DNA of 64,000 nucleotides, taken from NCBI GenBank assembly GCA_019321725.1, contig CM033123.1, forward strand, positions 2,364,960 through 2,428,959, in the 5' to 3' direction. Below, piece by piece: positions 50,671-63,494 of the stretch. Each line of letters begins with the position of its first letter. The stretch's first letter is position 1. The position numbers and the translations under genes were made by a program. The stretch is from Paulownia fortunei. Its lineage: Eukaryota; Streptophyta; Magnoliopsida; Lamiales; Paulowniaceae. Below the pieces are notes generated by a model. It saw only the letters and a list, made by a program, of their open reading frames with translations, was not told where the DNA came from and ran no database searches.

Positions 50671-53346
50671 TCAAGAGCTCTTTATCTTGGGTCTCGTTAT
50701 CAACATAAACCTCCTTAGTGCAATCATTAGGACCCATGTGGTCTTCGTGATTTTCTCCTTTATCATCAAAAGGAGTGCTGAGGATAGGACAGTCTTCAGC
50801 ATTTGTGCCTGCAACCCTTTGAAGAAACCGGGAATCCCTTCTTTTTCCCAGATGGAATAGAGTGTTCCAGACACTGTTTTACGGGATCGTGGTTGGGTCT
50901 TACCCTCCTCATTTTCATCTGACTTTGCTGACTGAATCATCACCTTACACCTGTGCATTGTCCAGATCTTAATTATATGATAACAGAAAAACAGTAACAT
51001 CACAAAGAAAGGAATAAAAATCTTTGGAACAGAAGGTCCTTGTGTTCAAACCCCTCCATGAATGCAAGTCTTGAAAGGAAGAGTTAAAAAAATAAATTGG
51101 TTGCTAATAAGAAAGGGAGATAGACCTTCACCTTATAGCTGGGTAGGTCAAACAGGTGGCAATGCATTTTGAGACTGCACCCAACATGAAAGCAGAAAAT
51201 GCAGAAAGAGCTTCTGGAGATGATACATCATCTCTTTGTTTCCTCATGTTCCCCTTTAGCAGTCTCTGTTTTAACTGATCAAATACGGTGTACTGCATAC
51301 CATTATAATTACAGTTAGATTTTGTTTCAATCAAATTTTCCTATTGACCTGCTAAGGAAATAAATATTCCGAACATAAAGGATCTCTCTCCAAAATTTGC
51401 ATCTGCCCATATTAGAAAAGGACAGAATTCGTAGAGAAAGCACAGATACCTGTATAGAAGGATTTGTGGTAAGAAGAAGGGAAATGCCTAGACCATCAAA
51501 TGCATCGCTCCAAGTGCCTTCCGAGAGGGATTCCCACAGCCCTTTTGATTTTCCAAAATCACTTGTTTGCATTCTTGAAGATGCTGTATCAAGAGGCTGT
51601 ACAACTAAAATCAGGCAATGGAGATAGGCTACACAATTCAGATAGATGATGTTAACATAAGAACATAATTAATCCTGAAGTAAGCAGGGCCATATAAAGA
51701 CTTGGAAGAAGCAGTATCTATTAGGACATACTATTTAGCTGTGCAATGCTACAAATTTTAGGACATAAACTTAATGGCAACTACCAATTTCATAGTATGA
51801 CACGTCAACTACGAAATTCTTACAAACTAGATCATACTCTTCTTCCAATTCACAACAAGCAATCATTATGCAACATGAATAGTGCCAACCCTTAGGGATA
51901 AAATCAGAACATCAAAGGTACTACTGTGACTTGCCTGCGTCACTATGGCTGTGCATGCACCAGCAGCAGCAGCAATGATTAAGTTAGCTGCAGTTCCTAT
52001 AGACTTAGATCTGCTTTCTCTTAAGTACAGCCTCTTAAAGAAGCTATATCCATAGAAGTAGATAAACTGTGAAATGAAAGACTGCAAGTTCTTTGTCCCC
52101 AGGCCCTGGTACAATGATAGTACCTGACGTTTGGAAATTGCTTCCCAGAGGACATCTGAAATGTTCCTGTTAAAAAAGAGCAATCCATTCAGATTAGTTT
52201 GCTCAAAACTGATCTTTATACGCACCATCTGATTAGCTAATAGGTCATGTTGCTCAGAACCATGTTGCTCAGTGAGGAATGGCTGTCAGACATGGTTACA
52301 GATCCAAAGATGAACACATGGATATTCATGTATCAAGGCATGTGAATACACTGAAAGGTGTGACTTTAGACAACGGAACAAAAGACACCATTCATGACAG
52401 TACAAAGCTAAGAATAGGATGCTAAAAATATTTTTTTACATGAACTTGAGAATATAAGATATGGAAAAGAATGCATTTCCAACTGAAAATACATATATTA
52501 TTATCGAGAAAATGCTAAACATCAAGAATATGATATAACTGTGGACAAATTCAGTAATTTGCAGTTCGGGTTTAGTATTATGGACTTCAAATGGTATTCA
52601 AAGACTCTTGGCCATAATCAAAAGCTTACACACTTGTTGCTACCATATCGTGTTGTGAGCGTCAAGAGCCAAATATTGGAAACCAAAAACCATAAAAGAA
52701 TTTTTTGAATATGATAAAGGATACATTTATCAGTTCAGTCACACAAATTTCACTTTTTCTATGAGTTTGTTCATTTATTCCAATAAAATTATTCTAAACA
52801 CGATGATCAAAGATCTATTTTTAGTTTTTGAATATCTATGAGTCATGTTCCAATTACTCTTGCATTTACCTAAGTTTTTGGATATATAGTGTCCATTAAT
52901 ATATTAAATTATTATGATAAGGTAGAATCTACAACCCATGAAACGTTCAATTTTATAGGTTAATCGAATTGACTCGCTTTTAGCATAGCTATAGGGCATG
53001 GAATTTGACAGGAAAAAAAATCAAAAACAAAAACTGAAAAAAGGAAGTGTAATGCAATAAAAAGCACGGTGTAGAAGAGCGCGTCATCAGCATGATTCAG
53101 AAAAGCGCACTTTAATTTAGAAAAAAAAAACATAAAACTAAAATCAGAAAACATCACGTTGTAATGCGAATTAATTTTTTTTCTTTACAAAAAAAGCAGG
53201 AACCTGTATTTTTGGTGATGATGAGCTCGATGTTCAGCTTGGTACTTAGTTTTGCAAGTATCGAGCGGATACAAAACGGTGGTGCTGACCAGTGCACCCA
53301 CCGCACCCGATGTCGCCTCCACTAATGACTCCGTATCGAAGGCCAT
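50671..53346 (-). CDS. PNC1: Peroxisomal adenine nucleotide carrier (PNC1/2-type)
   Basis: Five exons on the minus strand: 53204-53346, 51935-52166, 51450-51596, 51132-51292, 50671-50950 (320 aa, as expected for the family). It is a mitochondrial-carrier-family protein of the peroxisomal membrane that exchanges cytosolic ATP for AMP/ADP and feeds acyl-CoA activation during oil breakdown. Three carrier repeats are visible: YPLDTCKTK (26-34), QPLDTASSR (125-133) and YPAIRCKVM (224-232), each starting an odd-numbered helix. Blocks [43 protein letters not shown] and [20 protein letters not shown] match PNC proteins closely. Intron 2 starts with a consensus GC donor (CAG|GCAAGT, at 51934 on this strand) and ends AG before 51596; no GT donor keeps the frame. 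A TATA-like box lies at 53692-53701. Confidence 0.94.
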
Positions 53347-53691
53347 CGAAAAATTCCAACCTTTTCACACACCAGAACAAAAAAATAAAGAAATTAAAAC
53401 ATTAAAAAAATTCTCAGTAAATGATGCGGAGCCGTCTTTTGTAATTAAGATCACATAATCCGATCAAGCAAAATGATTCGATGATAAAATCGAAAAAGAA
53501 GAGTGGGGTGAAGAACAAACCTCGATTCTTTCGTAATGGAGGAGTCGACGGTGACGGTGGATAGATTCCCCGGGGTTGGGGGTGGGGAGGGGTTGTTTCT
53601 TCTGATCGCTGGCGAGAGTGAGCAGTCAATTAATCGTATTGGGATTTGGAAATGTCAGAGTATGGGCTCCTGCTGCCTGATCCCTTGGTTC

Positions 53692-53701
53692 TTATATATA
53701 T
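53692..53701 (-). promoter_or_regulatory. TATA-like box of the carrier gene
   Basis: On the minus strand the sequence reads ATATATATAAG, about 350 bases before the start codon and followed by more GC-rich leader. A transcription start near 53665 would fit. This is a pattern match only. Confidence 0.4.
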
Positions 53702-54911
53702 CATTTAGGGGTAATTATTGTACGATTTATTATTATTTTTTTGTTAATTTAAAATAAAATAGTTTTTGTTAAGTAAAATAAAAGTTTTGATTTTGAGGGA
53801 TTTAGATGATTTGGCGATTTTAATGAAGAAAGAGAAAATAATGAAATAAAAGAAAAATATTAAAATATATCATATTTATTTAATTTTAATTATATTACAA
53901 CTACTATTAAAAATAATAAGATTAATTTTATGATATTTATTTTCACCAATGACATTAATATTTTTTTCTATATGTATCTATTGTTTAAATATGATATTAT
54001 CTATACATAATTTTCATCCACTATTTTTTTCAAAAAATAATTAACCAATATATATATAAAGGACAAATTAATTAATTAACATTTCAATATTACAACACTT
54101 AAAATTAATCTTAATTAATATAATTTATTAATTTAAATAGCTAAATTAAATTTATAAATCAAGCGGCGGGCGGCCGTGCCATATGGATAAATACCAAACC
54201 ACCCTCAAACTATTTGGGATGTGCAGTTTTTATTTAAGTTTTTAGTCGCAATTTGTGTAACAAATCAACTATAATGGTACAGTACAATACAATTTAAACG
54301 ATTTTTAAAAATTTATGATCAACCTAATATTATGTTGTTGCAAACTAAAACCAAGCGAATTTAAGTTTCAGCTCGATTTAAACATATCATTTAAATTGTG
54401 ATTAATAATTATATTATAATTGAAAAACATGAGTGTACAATGTTTAATGACAGGAAAAGATGAGAAGACCCAGACTCCAAGAAAGAAACGAAATTTCTAT
54501 TACTTGGAAAATATTTTAACATATAAGTATGTTAGATTTTTGTTTACGGATTTTTTTTTTTAAATCAAAGTTTCTTAATTGTCCTTCTAATTCAATTATG
54601 AAGTTTTCCTAGTTGTTATGCTTATAACTAAATTTTACTCCATATAGTTTAATATATTAAGATTTATTAAATTTATATAACATATACACAATCAAAAAAT
54701 ATTTGTGACGAGCCTAAATCTATTATAATCGAGTCTAATGCTTGACATTAATTTAGATTCAATTTTTCTAACTTTTAGCTCAAACTTGATTTGATTTTGT
54801 TAAGTCGAAAATTTATTTTGTTAGCATTATTTGTGTAAAATAATATTTAATTTTATTTGGTTCTCCTGGTAAGTAAAATTTTCTATATTTCAATATAGCT
54901 TTGATATAAAA

Positions 54912-55145
54912 TTAATTCTTGAATATTTGTTTTCTTGTAGGACTGAAACTCTACTTATCATATTTGGACAATTTTATTAGGAATAACTAATTCTTGAATG
55001 TTTATTTCCGTGTAGGATTGAGACTCCACTTACTTTCCATATTAGGGATAACTAATTTTTGAATAATGACTTATCATATTTTGATGTTTGTATTAGGGAT
55101 AACTAATTCTTAAATATTTGTTTTCTTGTATGATTGAAACTCTAG
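54912..55145. repeat. Degenerate tandem repeat, four copies
   Basis: The phrase TAATTCTTGAATATTTGTTT and the following GTAGGACTGAAACTC-like stretch recur from about 54912, 54988, 55052 (shorter) and 55103 with substitutions and length changes. Confidence 0.65.
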
Positions 55146-56477
55146 TCACATTTTGATGTGTTTATAGAAATAAATCCTCATCTCTTAATAAATCCATGTC
55201 CGGTAACAGGAACTTTCCTAAACCAAGTTGTCATTGCATATTTCCTCCAAGCTTAGGAGTCCGATTCTTAAGTGTTTATTATAGGAATTTGATTTGTATT
55301 AGATTTCATATTTAATTAAGAAACATAGAAAGCTTATAATAGGAAAATTTTAACTTAGATTTAATCAGTTGTGGATCTATTTTTAGAGAACAGCTCCAGC
55401 AAAAGAGGGCAGCAAATTCCGTCCGTAAAAGCATTAAATCATTCATCAAGAATTTCGTGCTTCAAGATTTCTTGAACATATTTTGGGAAAAGCATGTGAA
55501 TTTTTACGAGAAAACAATCTACAATGATAAATTTTAAAGAGAATTTAAGACAAACAAAGTCGAGAGGATTTCGAACAAATTCACTGTTAGACAATATAAG
55601 AAGGACATCAAAATATAAAAATATGTCTTATTTTATTTTATAAGTTTTAATATTTTATTATATAAAATTTTACTAATAGTGATTATTTTCTCATTGAGCA
55701 TACTTGTATACTTTAATTCATGTTCTAATTAATGTTATAATATTAATTAAAATATAATGAATCTAATAAATTGATTAACGTGTTGAATACAACCAAAACC
55801 AATTATAACAAATTTAAAATCATATTAAACTTGAAGATTATGAAGTAACAAGAAGAATTGAGTTAATTTACTCAACATAGTCGTATAAATTTTTGGTATA
55901 ATTAACTCCTATCACGTGTGAAGCACTGAAATGATGTGTGTATGTAACGGAAGTTTGGCAAAACGTTCACAGAATTTAGCTTTAAATGTGAAAATTTTGC
56001 TAAAATGTATTTGGATTCGACTTCAATATTTAAGGTTCTAAGTAATAAATAATAAACAAGTTAATGTCTTTGTCAAACTCTATTTTAGTGTTTAACTTCC
56101 TAGTTGGTCCACATATATTACTGTTGAATTAACAGAGAGAACATAACAAAATTGATATCAATAAGTCGTAAAAGATCAATACCAAGATGATTTTATTATC
56201 TTCCTATTCACTTAGGAGAGAAGATGACTTTTTTTTTTATTATTATTATTTTCAGTTGATGATGCCTTAGTTGGAAGAGGCATGGTAAAATCAATTTTTG
56301 TTTCCAAAATTACAAGTATGATCAAATTTACTTTATTAGAAAATACAGGACATTTTATCTAAAATAATTTCATAAACATATAAACTAATTTAAACAGCAA
56401 AAAAGTTACACATTTTTCATGTAAATTATAGTTAAAAATGGAATTACTCTTCTAATTAAAAAATTAAAACTTCATAC

Positions 56478-57083
56478 CTCAAAAAGTCAGTTGAACTGCA
56501 ATGCCCTGAATCCATTTTTGACCTGCCTCACCCGGAATTTGTGAGGCAGCTAAAACCTGCAATAGAATAGATACATACATTAATATATTAACATTTATAT
56601 ATATATATATATTCATTATTTCTTCAATACCATTTGTACCATTTGATCTTATACTTTATTTTAATTTCGTATTTCATTTTGTATTTCATACAATAATATG
56701 TATATAAAAATATTTTTTCAAATATTAAAATAATTAATATTAATTATATATACAAGTAACATAAATGTATAATGAAATTAGAATAAAGAATCTGAAATGT
56801 ATTTTAACTACAAAAGAAGGATAAAGTTAAAACATTTAACTCTGTATAAAGCCGTCTCCAACTATGGAAACATGGACGGAACCAGGATTCTATATTGACG
56901 GCCGCTCCCAGGGCAGGTCTTTAAGAACCCTTTATGTAAGCCAAATAATACTAAAAGCATAGCAGAAATTTGATTAACGGGGCCGGTAGGCATGTACGTC
57001 TCCGTACTCTGTTCGTGCCTGGTTGTAAGCGCTTGCAAAGTGCCGGTTGACAGGGCGACTCGCCTGTCGGCGGCGACTGCCAT
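56478..57083 (-). pseudogene. AGPase large-subunit pseudogene fragment (exon 1 and exon 4 remnants)
   Basis: On the minus strand, a first-exon remnant begins at 57083 with MAVAADRRVALSTGTLQ, matching MAVTANGRIALSATGQL of the intact APL1 gene at 44796. Downstream at 56478-56556 lies an exon-4 remnant reading VLAASQIPGEAGQKWIQGIA against [20 protein letters not shown] in the intact gene; both flanking splice sites (CAG acceptor, GAG|GTATGA donor) are still visible. The remnant is 79 bases against 93, so 14 bases are lost and the frame is broken at once. Exons 2-3 and 5-15 are absent. Presence of intron-flanking signals shows a DNA-level duplication rather than a processed copy. It lies in the same orientation as its parent, with the GPI-protein and carrier genes between them. 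No function is expected. Confidence 0.85.
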
Positions 57084-57149
57084 TTTTCCGGAAGTTAAAC
57101 AGAAAAGGAAGTGTAAGTTGATTTTCAGGTGCAACTGTAAACTTGTGGT

Positions 57150-57280
57150 TTTTATGACAGATGCAGAGAAGCAGAGGACCTGGAAGAACCCCAGTGTGGT
57201 TACATGGGATGCATGGGATTGGGAAACCGACCCTACGTTATCTAAATTCAACTGTGTCCACCAATTTTTCATTTTGTAAG
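57150..57280 (-). other. Duplicated 5' flank of the AGPase pseudogene
   Basis: The stretch around GCAGAGAAGCAGAGGACCTG, CCCCAGTGTGGTTACATGGG and CGTTATCTAAATTCAACTG parallels 44870-44990 upstream of the intact gene (GAAGCAGAGGACTAGAGGAC, CCCGAGTGTGCTTACATGGG, CGTTATCCAAATTTAATTA). So promoter or leader DNA was duplicated with the coding part. Confidence 0.8.
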
Positions 57281-58660
57281 TTTGCAAAAAAAAATAAAAA
57301 TTAATTAGCAGCAGTAACTTGACCTATATGGAAAAAGTCCCTACAGAGAGAAAGCCTTTTCTAGGGAATATTCAATTAATTGGTTTCCTTAATGCACCTC
57401 TTATTTATTTATTTATTTATTGTGTGTGTGTGTGTGTGTGTGTGTTTGTGTCTGTTTTTCCCCACTTAGGACACAAATCGTCCTTATTACATATAGGGTT
57501 TAGGTTCCAAATTGATTCTTAAAACTTATGTAAAGTAGTTCATATGTAGATTGGAAAATGAATTAGTAAACCATTTTTAATTAACCTTCCACACCCCCAC
57601 CCCCACCCAAAAACATAATAATGAAAAAAAAAACGTATAGTTTTATATGCCAGAACCCATAAGCTTGTACTATGTGCCTGACTCATCAGAGTTTTAGTGA
57701 AGAGCCATCAAAACATCTTGGATTAACACTTTGTCTAACTTTTACGACATTGACTGTGATACTACGTCCACGTAACTCTTATTAACACATACTAAGAATT
57801 CAAGAAATTGTTCTCATGGGGGGATTTGGGAAAAGAGAGAAATCAATTTGATATAAAGAAGCAAAACGTAATATTTCTGTGAGTTTATACAATAATACAC
57901 TCAATAAATATTCATGCCATGCCCTAGACATCAATTTAAGGAAGAGGCAAACACACACACAAAAAAAAAAAAGAAAGAAAAAAGAAAGAAAAGACAAGAC
58001 CACAACAATTTATGCCTCTTCTTTTAGGGTTTATAAAAATTACTCAATTTCATTCTTGCCCTCCAATGAATGAATTAGGACAAGAATGTACGCCATTTTC
58101 CCTAGTAAAATTATTACTATAATACAAATGCTAACTTTTTTTTCTCTAAAAAAAATCAAAATTCTATAGCTAGCAAATATAGAATTTGTCTTGTCTAAGA
58201 AATTTAGCATGTTATTTATTGTCTACTCGCAAAACGAAAAATAAAACAATTGTATAATTTACATGGTAAATGTGTGGGCAGAGTGGAGTTTGGGTTGGAC
58301 ATGCGGTGTGTGCTTTCTTTCGGCTTTGGGCCTAAGCCCACGAAAATAACTCTCAAAATCTATTGATAGATTCTAGATTACGTTGACAAATGCTGCTAAT
58401 ATCACAACGGCTCATTCCTCTCAAAATACTTTTAAAATTCTTTGGGTTAAAACACAAATAGATAGATAGTTGGGGCACAAATCATAATTATTACAATTTA
58501 TTCTTCCATTTTTTATTTTTTTTTCAAACCTTCTTTTTCCCTCTTCTCTCTCTTCACTCTTCACTGAAATGAATACAGTCATCAAGAAGCCCTAAAATTT
58601 TCTCTCACTACAGTATTACCCCCAACTTTTCCCCAACTTACAGTTCGTGCCTCTCCTGCG
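57281..58660. other. Intergenic region and MAPKKK promoter
   Basis: No gene seen. AT-rich, with a TG repeat at 57420-57445. The final 150 bases are pyrimidine-rich (CTTCTCTCTCTTC) and probably form the core promoter and leader of the MAPKKK gene. Confidence 0.55.
57420..57445. repeat. (TG)n microsatellite
   Basis: About thirteen TG units after a TTTA run. Confidence 0.85.
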
Positions 58661-61600
58661 ATGCAAGACTTCATAGGCTCCGTTCGACGATCCTTAGTTT
58701 TCAAACCTTCCGGTGAAGAATCCGCCGGATTTGGGGGATTTGTGGAAAAAATAGGGTCGAGCATCCGAAAATCGCGAATCGGACTCTTTGCTAAGCCTCC
58801 GGTTCATGCGCTGCCGCCAATTGCGACGCCGCCACGAAACACGGTTAGGACAGTGCCGCATATGGTGGAGGAGCCACTGCCGCCGATGGAAGAAGCCATG
58901 GAAGATGAGCCATCGGTTATTAGGGACAGATATGACATAATGCTGAAGTCAAAAGCTGTAAAAGAGGAAGAATTAAAGAAGAAGAAGGAAGTCGCCTTGC
59001 CGCCTCCGATCCGGTGGAGGAAGGGGGAATTGATTGGGTGCGGCGCGTTTGGGAGGGTTCACATGGGGATGAACCTCGATTCCGGAGAGTTGCTCGCTGT
59101 GAAAGAGGTCGATATCGTTGACTCCTTCACATTTTGAAATTTATTTCGTTCTCATGGGGATGTAATTTGTTGATTGGTTTCTTTTCTGCTTTTATTTCTT
59201 TCTGAGTACAGGTTGCAATTGCGGCCAATAGTTCCTCGAAGAAAACACAAGTAATGGCACTATTTTGAGCTGATTTTTATGCACTGCATGCTCATTCTGT
59301 ATGTGTAATTCCAATTGATTCTAAATGGATATGACACTATTATAAATAATTTCTGCAGTATTAATTATCTGGGAAAAATCATTCGTGTTTCCAGTTTATT
59401 TTTACAATATTAGGTAACTTATGTAGAAAAAGCTAATTTTTAACAAAACCTTGCTTGCACAAATGCCACACATATGTTCATTTTACTAACTTATTTTTCT
59501 AACTTACAAAATTTGCCTATTTGTGTCAATTAGAACATTGAATTTGACGGAGCGTTGGTGTAATGGATTTGTCAGGAATATATAAGGGAGCTTGAAAAAG
59601 AAGTGAACCTACTGAAAAATCTCTCACATCCAAACATAGTGGTGAGACGAGAAATTTTTTATAGTCAGTGAGTGCTGCTTAACCTCTGATCTAAGCACAT
59701 TTTGTCTTGTTGCTTAGAGATACTTAGGAACTGCTAGGGAGGAGGATTCGCTCAATATATTACTGGAATTTGTGCCGGGTGGATCTATTTCATCTCTCTT
59801 GGGAAAATTTGGGTCTTTCCCAGAATCTGTAAGTGATTACCTTATCTTTGTCTGAAAATTCTTTGAAAATGTCAGAAAACTGAGATATATTAGATTTATT
59901 TCCTAGATATCTGCATCAAATATTAGAAATTAGTCATATCGAAGCTGAAATCCTCACTCTTCTAATCGTTACCTCTGAGATGTGGTCTGTCTTGCTATAT
60001 GGAAACATCTTCTTAAAGTTTATGCTTCAACATTATAATATGTCAAATTTCTTAAAGCCTCTCTGTTTAGCAAGTGCTCTCTAGAGCAACGTACACTAGG
60101 GTAAGTAGTTATGGAACTTGAACCAATTGTGGAACCTCATAATAATGTCCAGAGTTTTCTAATTTTTGCTTTGAATTTGCATTCCAGGTGATTAGAATGT
60201 ACACGAAACAATTATTGTTAGGACTAGAGTACCTGCACAAGAATAAAATTATGCACAGGGACATCAAGGTAATTTCTCTTTATCAAAATATACATATATT
60301 TATATTTATATGCGTGTATGTGTGTTTTAAAGAGCTTTACATGCTCAATTCCTAATTATGACTATTTGGATTCTTATCAGGGAGCAAACATTCTTGTCGA
60401 CAATAAGGGTTGCATTAAACTTGCTGATTTTGGAGCATCCAAAAAAGTTGAAGCATTGGTATGTTTTTCTTTCTCTCTCTTTTTTTTTTAACCTTTCCTA
60501 TTTCGATTAGCGTGCACTGTATCATAACTGGGGATTGAATGCTGCTGCAGGCCACCATAACTGGTGCCAAATCAATGAAGGGTACTCCATATTGGATGGC
60601 TCCTGAAGTTATTGTTCAGAGTGGTCACAGCTAGTGAGTGAAAAAATAGCTCAGTTCTTGTAGCTGATGAAGTTAGCATTTCCTGTATTTGCTTTCTGTA
60701 CATATATATAAGTAGTGCATACAACATAATCAATTTGAACAAATCTATATCTTTTTGTACTAAATTAGCTTCAATACTACAGTTATTCTATGTTACTAAG
60801 TGACTAAGAGAATGTTGTAACAAGGCAGATCAAAAATATTTTGAACTGTTGCCTTCATGGCTTTGCTTTTCTTTAGTTTTTAGAAATTTTCATAAGTGAA
60901 CTTCTAAATGATAGCACCAAAAGGTAATTGATGCTAATTTGAATGGAACACTGGAGCGGAAGCTATTGCTGGGAAATATCATTTCGCCTACCTTTTCCTA
61001 TTTCACCTTAGCGGATATTGCACCAAAAACTGTGCTTTTATGAACAAAAAAATGTAACACTTTTATACATGGAAGTTATTGCATAGAAAAAAATGTGTCA
61101 CTTGTTCACAGAGTGCTTTTCCTACTCAAAAAGAATCCCTTTTTTCTGGAGATTTTATCTGTAATATTACCACCTGAACTCAACCTATATATATTTTTCT
61201 GATTAAAAATCTACAGCTCGGCAGATATATGGAGTGTTGGATGCACAGTTATTGAAATGGCTACTGGAAAGGCTCCTTGGAGCCAGCAGTATCAGGAGGT
61301 GTACAATTTACTTTTTTAATAGAATTTTATTTTTTATTAATTTTAAAGTTGACTATTTCCTATATTATCATCACTAAAAATGGATTCTAACAGTTGGTGT
61401 CATTTTAGGTTGCTGCTCTCTTTTATGTAGGGACAACCAAATCTCATCCACCAATACCTGATCATCTTTCTGTCGAGGCAAAAGACTTCCTGTTAAAATG
61501 TTTACAAAAGTATGTTTGTTGCATACTTGCATTTACTTTGCCTAATTTCCATTGTTCTTCAATGAAATTGGCTTTTCGGGGAGTTGTTGATTGGGCTACG

Positions 61601-63494
61601 AAGGAAAATTATACTGATCATGGGATTCTTTCATTTGTTTTTGTTCCCCTATTACTTGATTCTTCATATTCAACTTCATAAATTTTTGTAGGGAGCCAGA
61701 CCTGAGGAGTACTGCATCAGAGTTGTTAAAGGTAGTACCAAGCAGTGGATTAAGCATTTTCGTATGCTGTATACGTGAATCGTGCCATTGGAAATGACAG
61801 CATTTCATGCTGTGGTGCATCTACATTTTTTTTCCATAGTAGAATTCGTATCTGGTGATTTTTGATTTTCCTTTGCTTGTTATCTTCAGCATCCATTTGT
61901 AACTGGAGAAAGTCGGGAATCCCATCTTGTTCTTTGCTCTTCACTTGTGGTTAGCAAATGCTTGTTTCATGATATTTATTTTCTTAGCACTATAGGTACA
62001 TGTTCACTAATAAGCTAATATCTGGATCAACAGGACAGTTCTGGAAAACGGATGGCAGCACTTGGGGTCGAAATTAAGAAGTCGTTAGTGTTTTTTGGGA
62101 AATTCATTGGGATATTAATTTTCTTGAATCAGTATTTATTTTGAGCTGTTTTAAAATTTGAGGACTTTTTTGTGCTGCAGAATGAACATAGAGGTAAGGA
62201 GCTCCTGCAAGGGTCTCAAGGACGTTGGTGAGTTGGGTGGTGCCAGTTGCTCGACCATTCATCCTGAGCACTTCTCAGAACGAGGGTCCCTATGGCAACC
62301 TGTCAACTTTGATGATGATATGTGTCGAATCGATGAAAATGATGATCTTGTACTTGGTGCATCCACGAAATTCGCACATACTCTCCTTTCTAGTGACTGT
62401 AATCAGGTTAAGGAGTAGACTATATATTGTCTTAAATCTCAAATCTTCTCCACGTGTGGTGACTGATGTTTTCAGCGATAGAAGATTATATTGCCAACTT
62501 GAAGTTCTGCCTGGTCTTCTTTGTGCAGAGTTTTAATCCTATGTGTGAGCCCAATGATGATTGGCCGTGCAAGTTTGATGAAAGTCGCGAGTTGACTAAA
62601 AGTGGAATGGAGTTTCTTCCCAGTCAAATTGTTGAGCCTGGCAATAGATCTTTGGGTTCTGTTGAGGTGGATTGTGGCTTCACATTTCCAAGAGGGCAGT
62701 CAGGACCTGAAGATGATGACGAAGTAACTGAATCAAAGATTAGAGCATTCCTGGATGAAAAGGTATCTACTCAGGAAAATTTTCCTTTGAATTCTATATG
62801 TTTGGCTACACCTTAACTTGTCCAGGAAATACAACACTTACAGTTGTACAGATTAACTAGTCATTTAGATTGTCCAAATCATTTACCTATTCTGAATTTT
62901 CTGCATCTTTCTCTAGAATTTACATTGACCAAGATAACTAGAAAATTCTATTTTCATCTCTCTCTCTCACATTTCATTGGGTAAAGAACAGAGCCTTATT
63001 TGAACTTGCTATCCTACTATTTGTGTAGGCTTTGGAACTGAAGAAGCTGCAAACACCACTTTATGAGTTCTACAATTCCTTGAATGTTGCTGGTCCTCCA
63101 AGTCCTGTTGGTATAGGCAACAAGGAAAATGTTTCAAGTAATTGCAACTTACCTCCTAAAAGTAGGTCACCCAACAAGGTGGGCAGTAGAAGACTTTCTA
63201 CTGCCATTGATGTCGAGTACAGTTCAAGTCCTGGGAGTTGTTCCAGACGTGTATCAAATATTGGTGATGTAGACTTGCGAGCTTCTGAGGATGTTAAAGA
63301 GCTGCCTCTCGATTATCAACGGGAGCCACTTACTCCAAGGTATGCAAATCCTTTCTTTACCATATATTTTGTTAGAATCTTTTTTCCCTCCTAACTTGAT
63401 ACTTTGAAACAATGTCTTCCCTGTAGCTCTAGGTTCACTGAGATACAAAGGAAATGGAAAGAAGAACTTGATGAAGAGCTTGAAAGGACGAGAG
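58661..63494 (+). CDS. NPK1: NPK1/ANP-type MAP kinase kinase kinase, partial at 3' end
   Basis: Sixteen exons seen: 58661-59107, 59212-59250, 59576-59641, 59718-59828, 60188-60268, 60381-60458, 60551-60633, 61217-61298, 61409-61509, 61692-61731, 61890-61949, 62034-62083, 62181-62406, 62529-62762, 63029-63339, 63427-63494 (692 codons plus one base). This MEKK-type kinase acts with a kinesin (NACK/HINKEL), a MAPKK and a MAPK in phragmoplast expansion and cytokinesis; relatives also act in stress signalling. Visible: the N-terminal signature [18 protein letters not shown], glycine loop GCGAFGRV (126-133), Lys148 in LLAVKE, HRDIKGANIL (H244-D246), DFG (264-266), GTPYWMAPE (to 293), [14 protein letters not shown] and HPFVTG closing the kinase domain. 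The long regulatory tail ends in the conserved [20 protein letters not shown] coiled coil. The last exon appears to use a GC donor (GAGAG|GCGAGT) and the final coding exon was not found before the window edge. Confidence 0.92.

Larger units (their letters stand above)
53347..56477. other. AT-rich intergenic region upstream of the carrier gene
   Basis: The first 350 bases are the carrier 5' leader and core promoter. The rest is AT-rich without recognisable genes. A degenerate repeat occurs at 54912-55145. The stretch 55190-55600 has a composition reminiscent of LTR remnants, but I see no LTR ends, primer site or polyprotein. Confidence 0.45.

Noticed and set aside
50435..50860. Long plus-strand frame overlapping the carrier gene
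   Set aside because: It is the antisense of the last carrier exon, which has clear carrier-family sequence on the minus strand.
55190..55600. Possible LTR retrotransposon remnant
   Set aside because: The wording resembles LTR DNA, but there are no paired LTRs, primer-binding site, polypurine tract or gag-pol frame.
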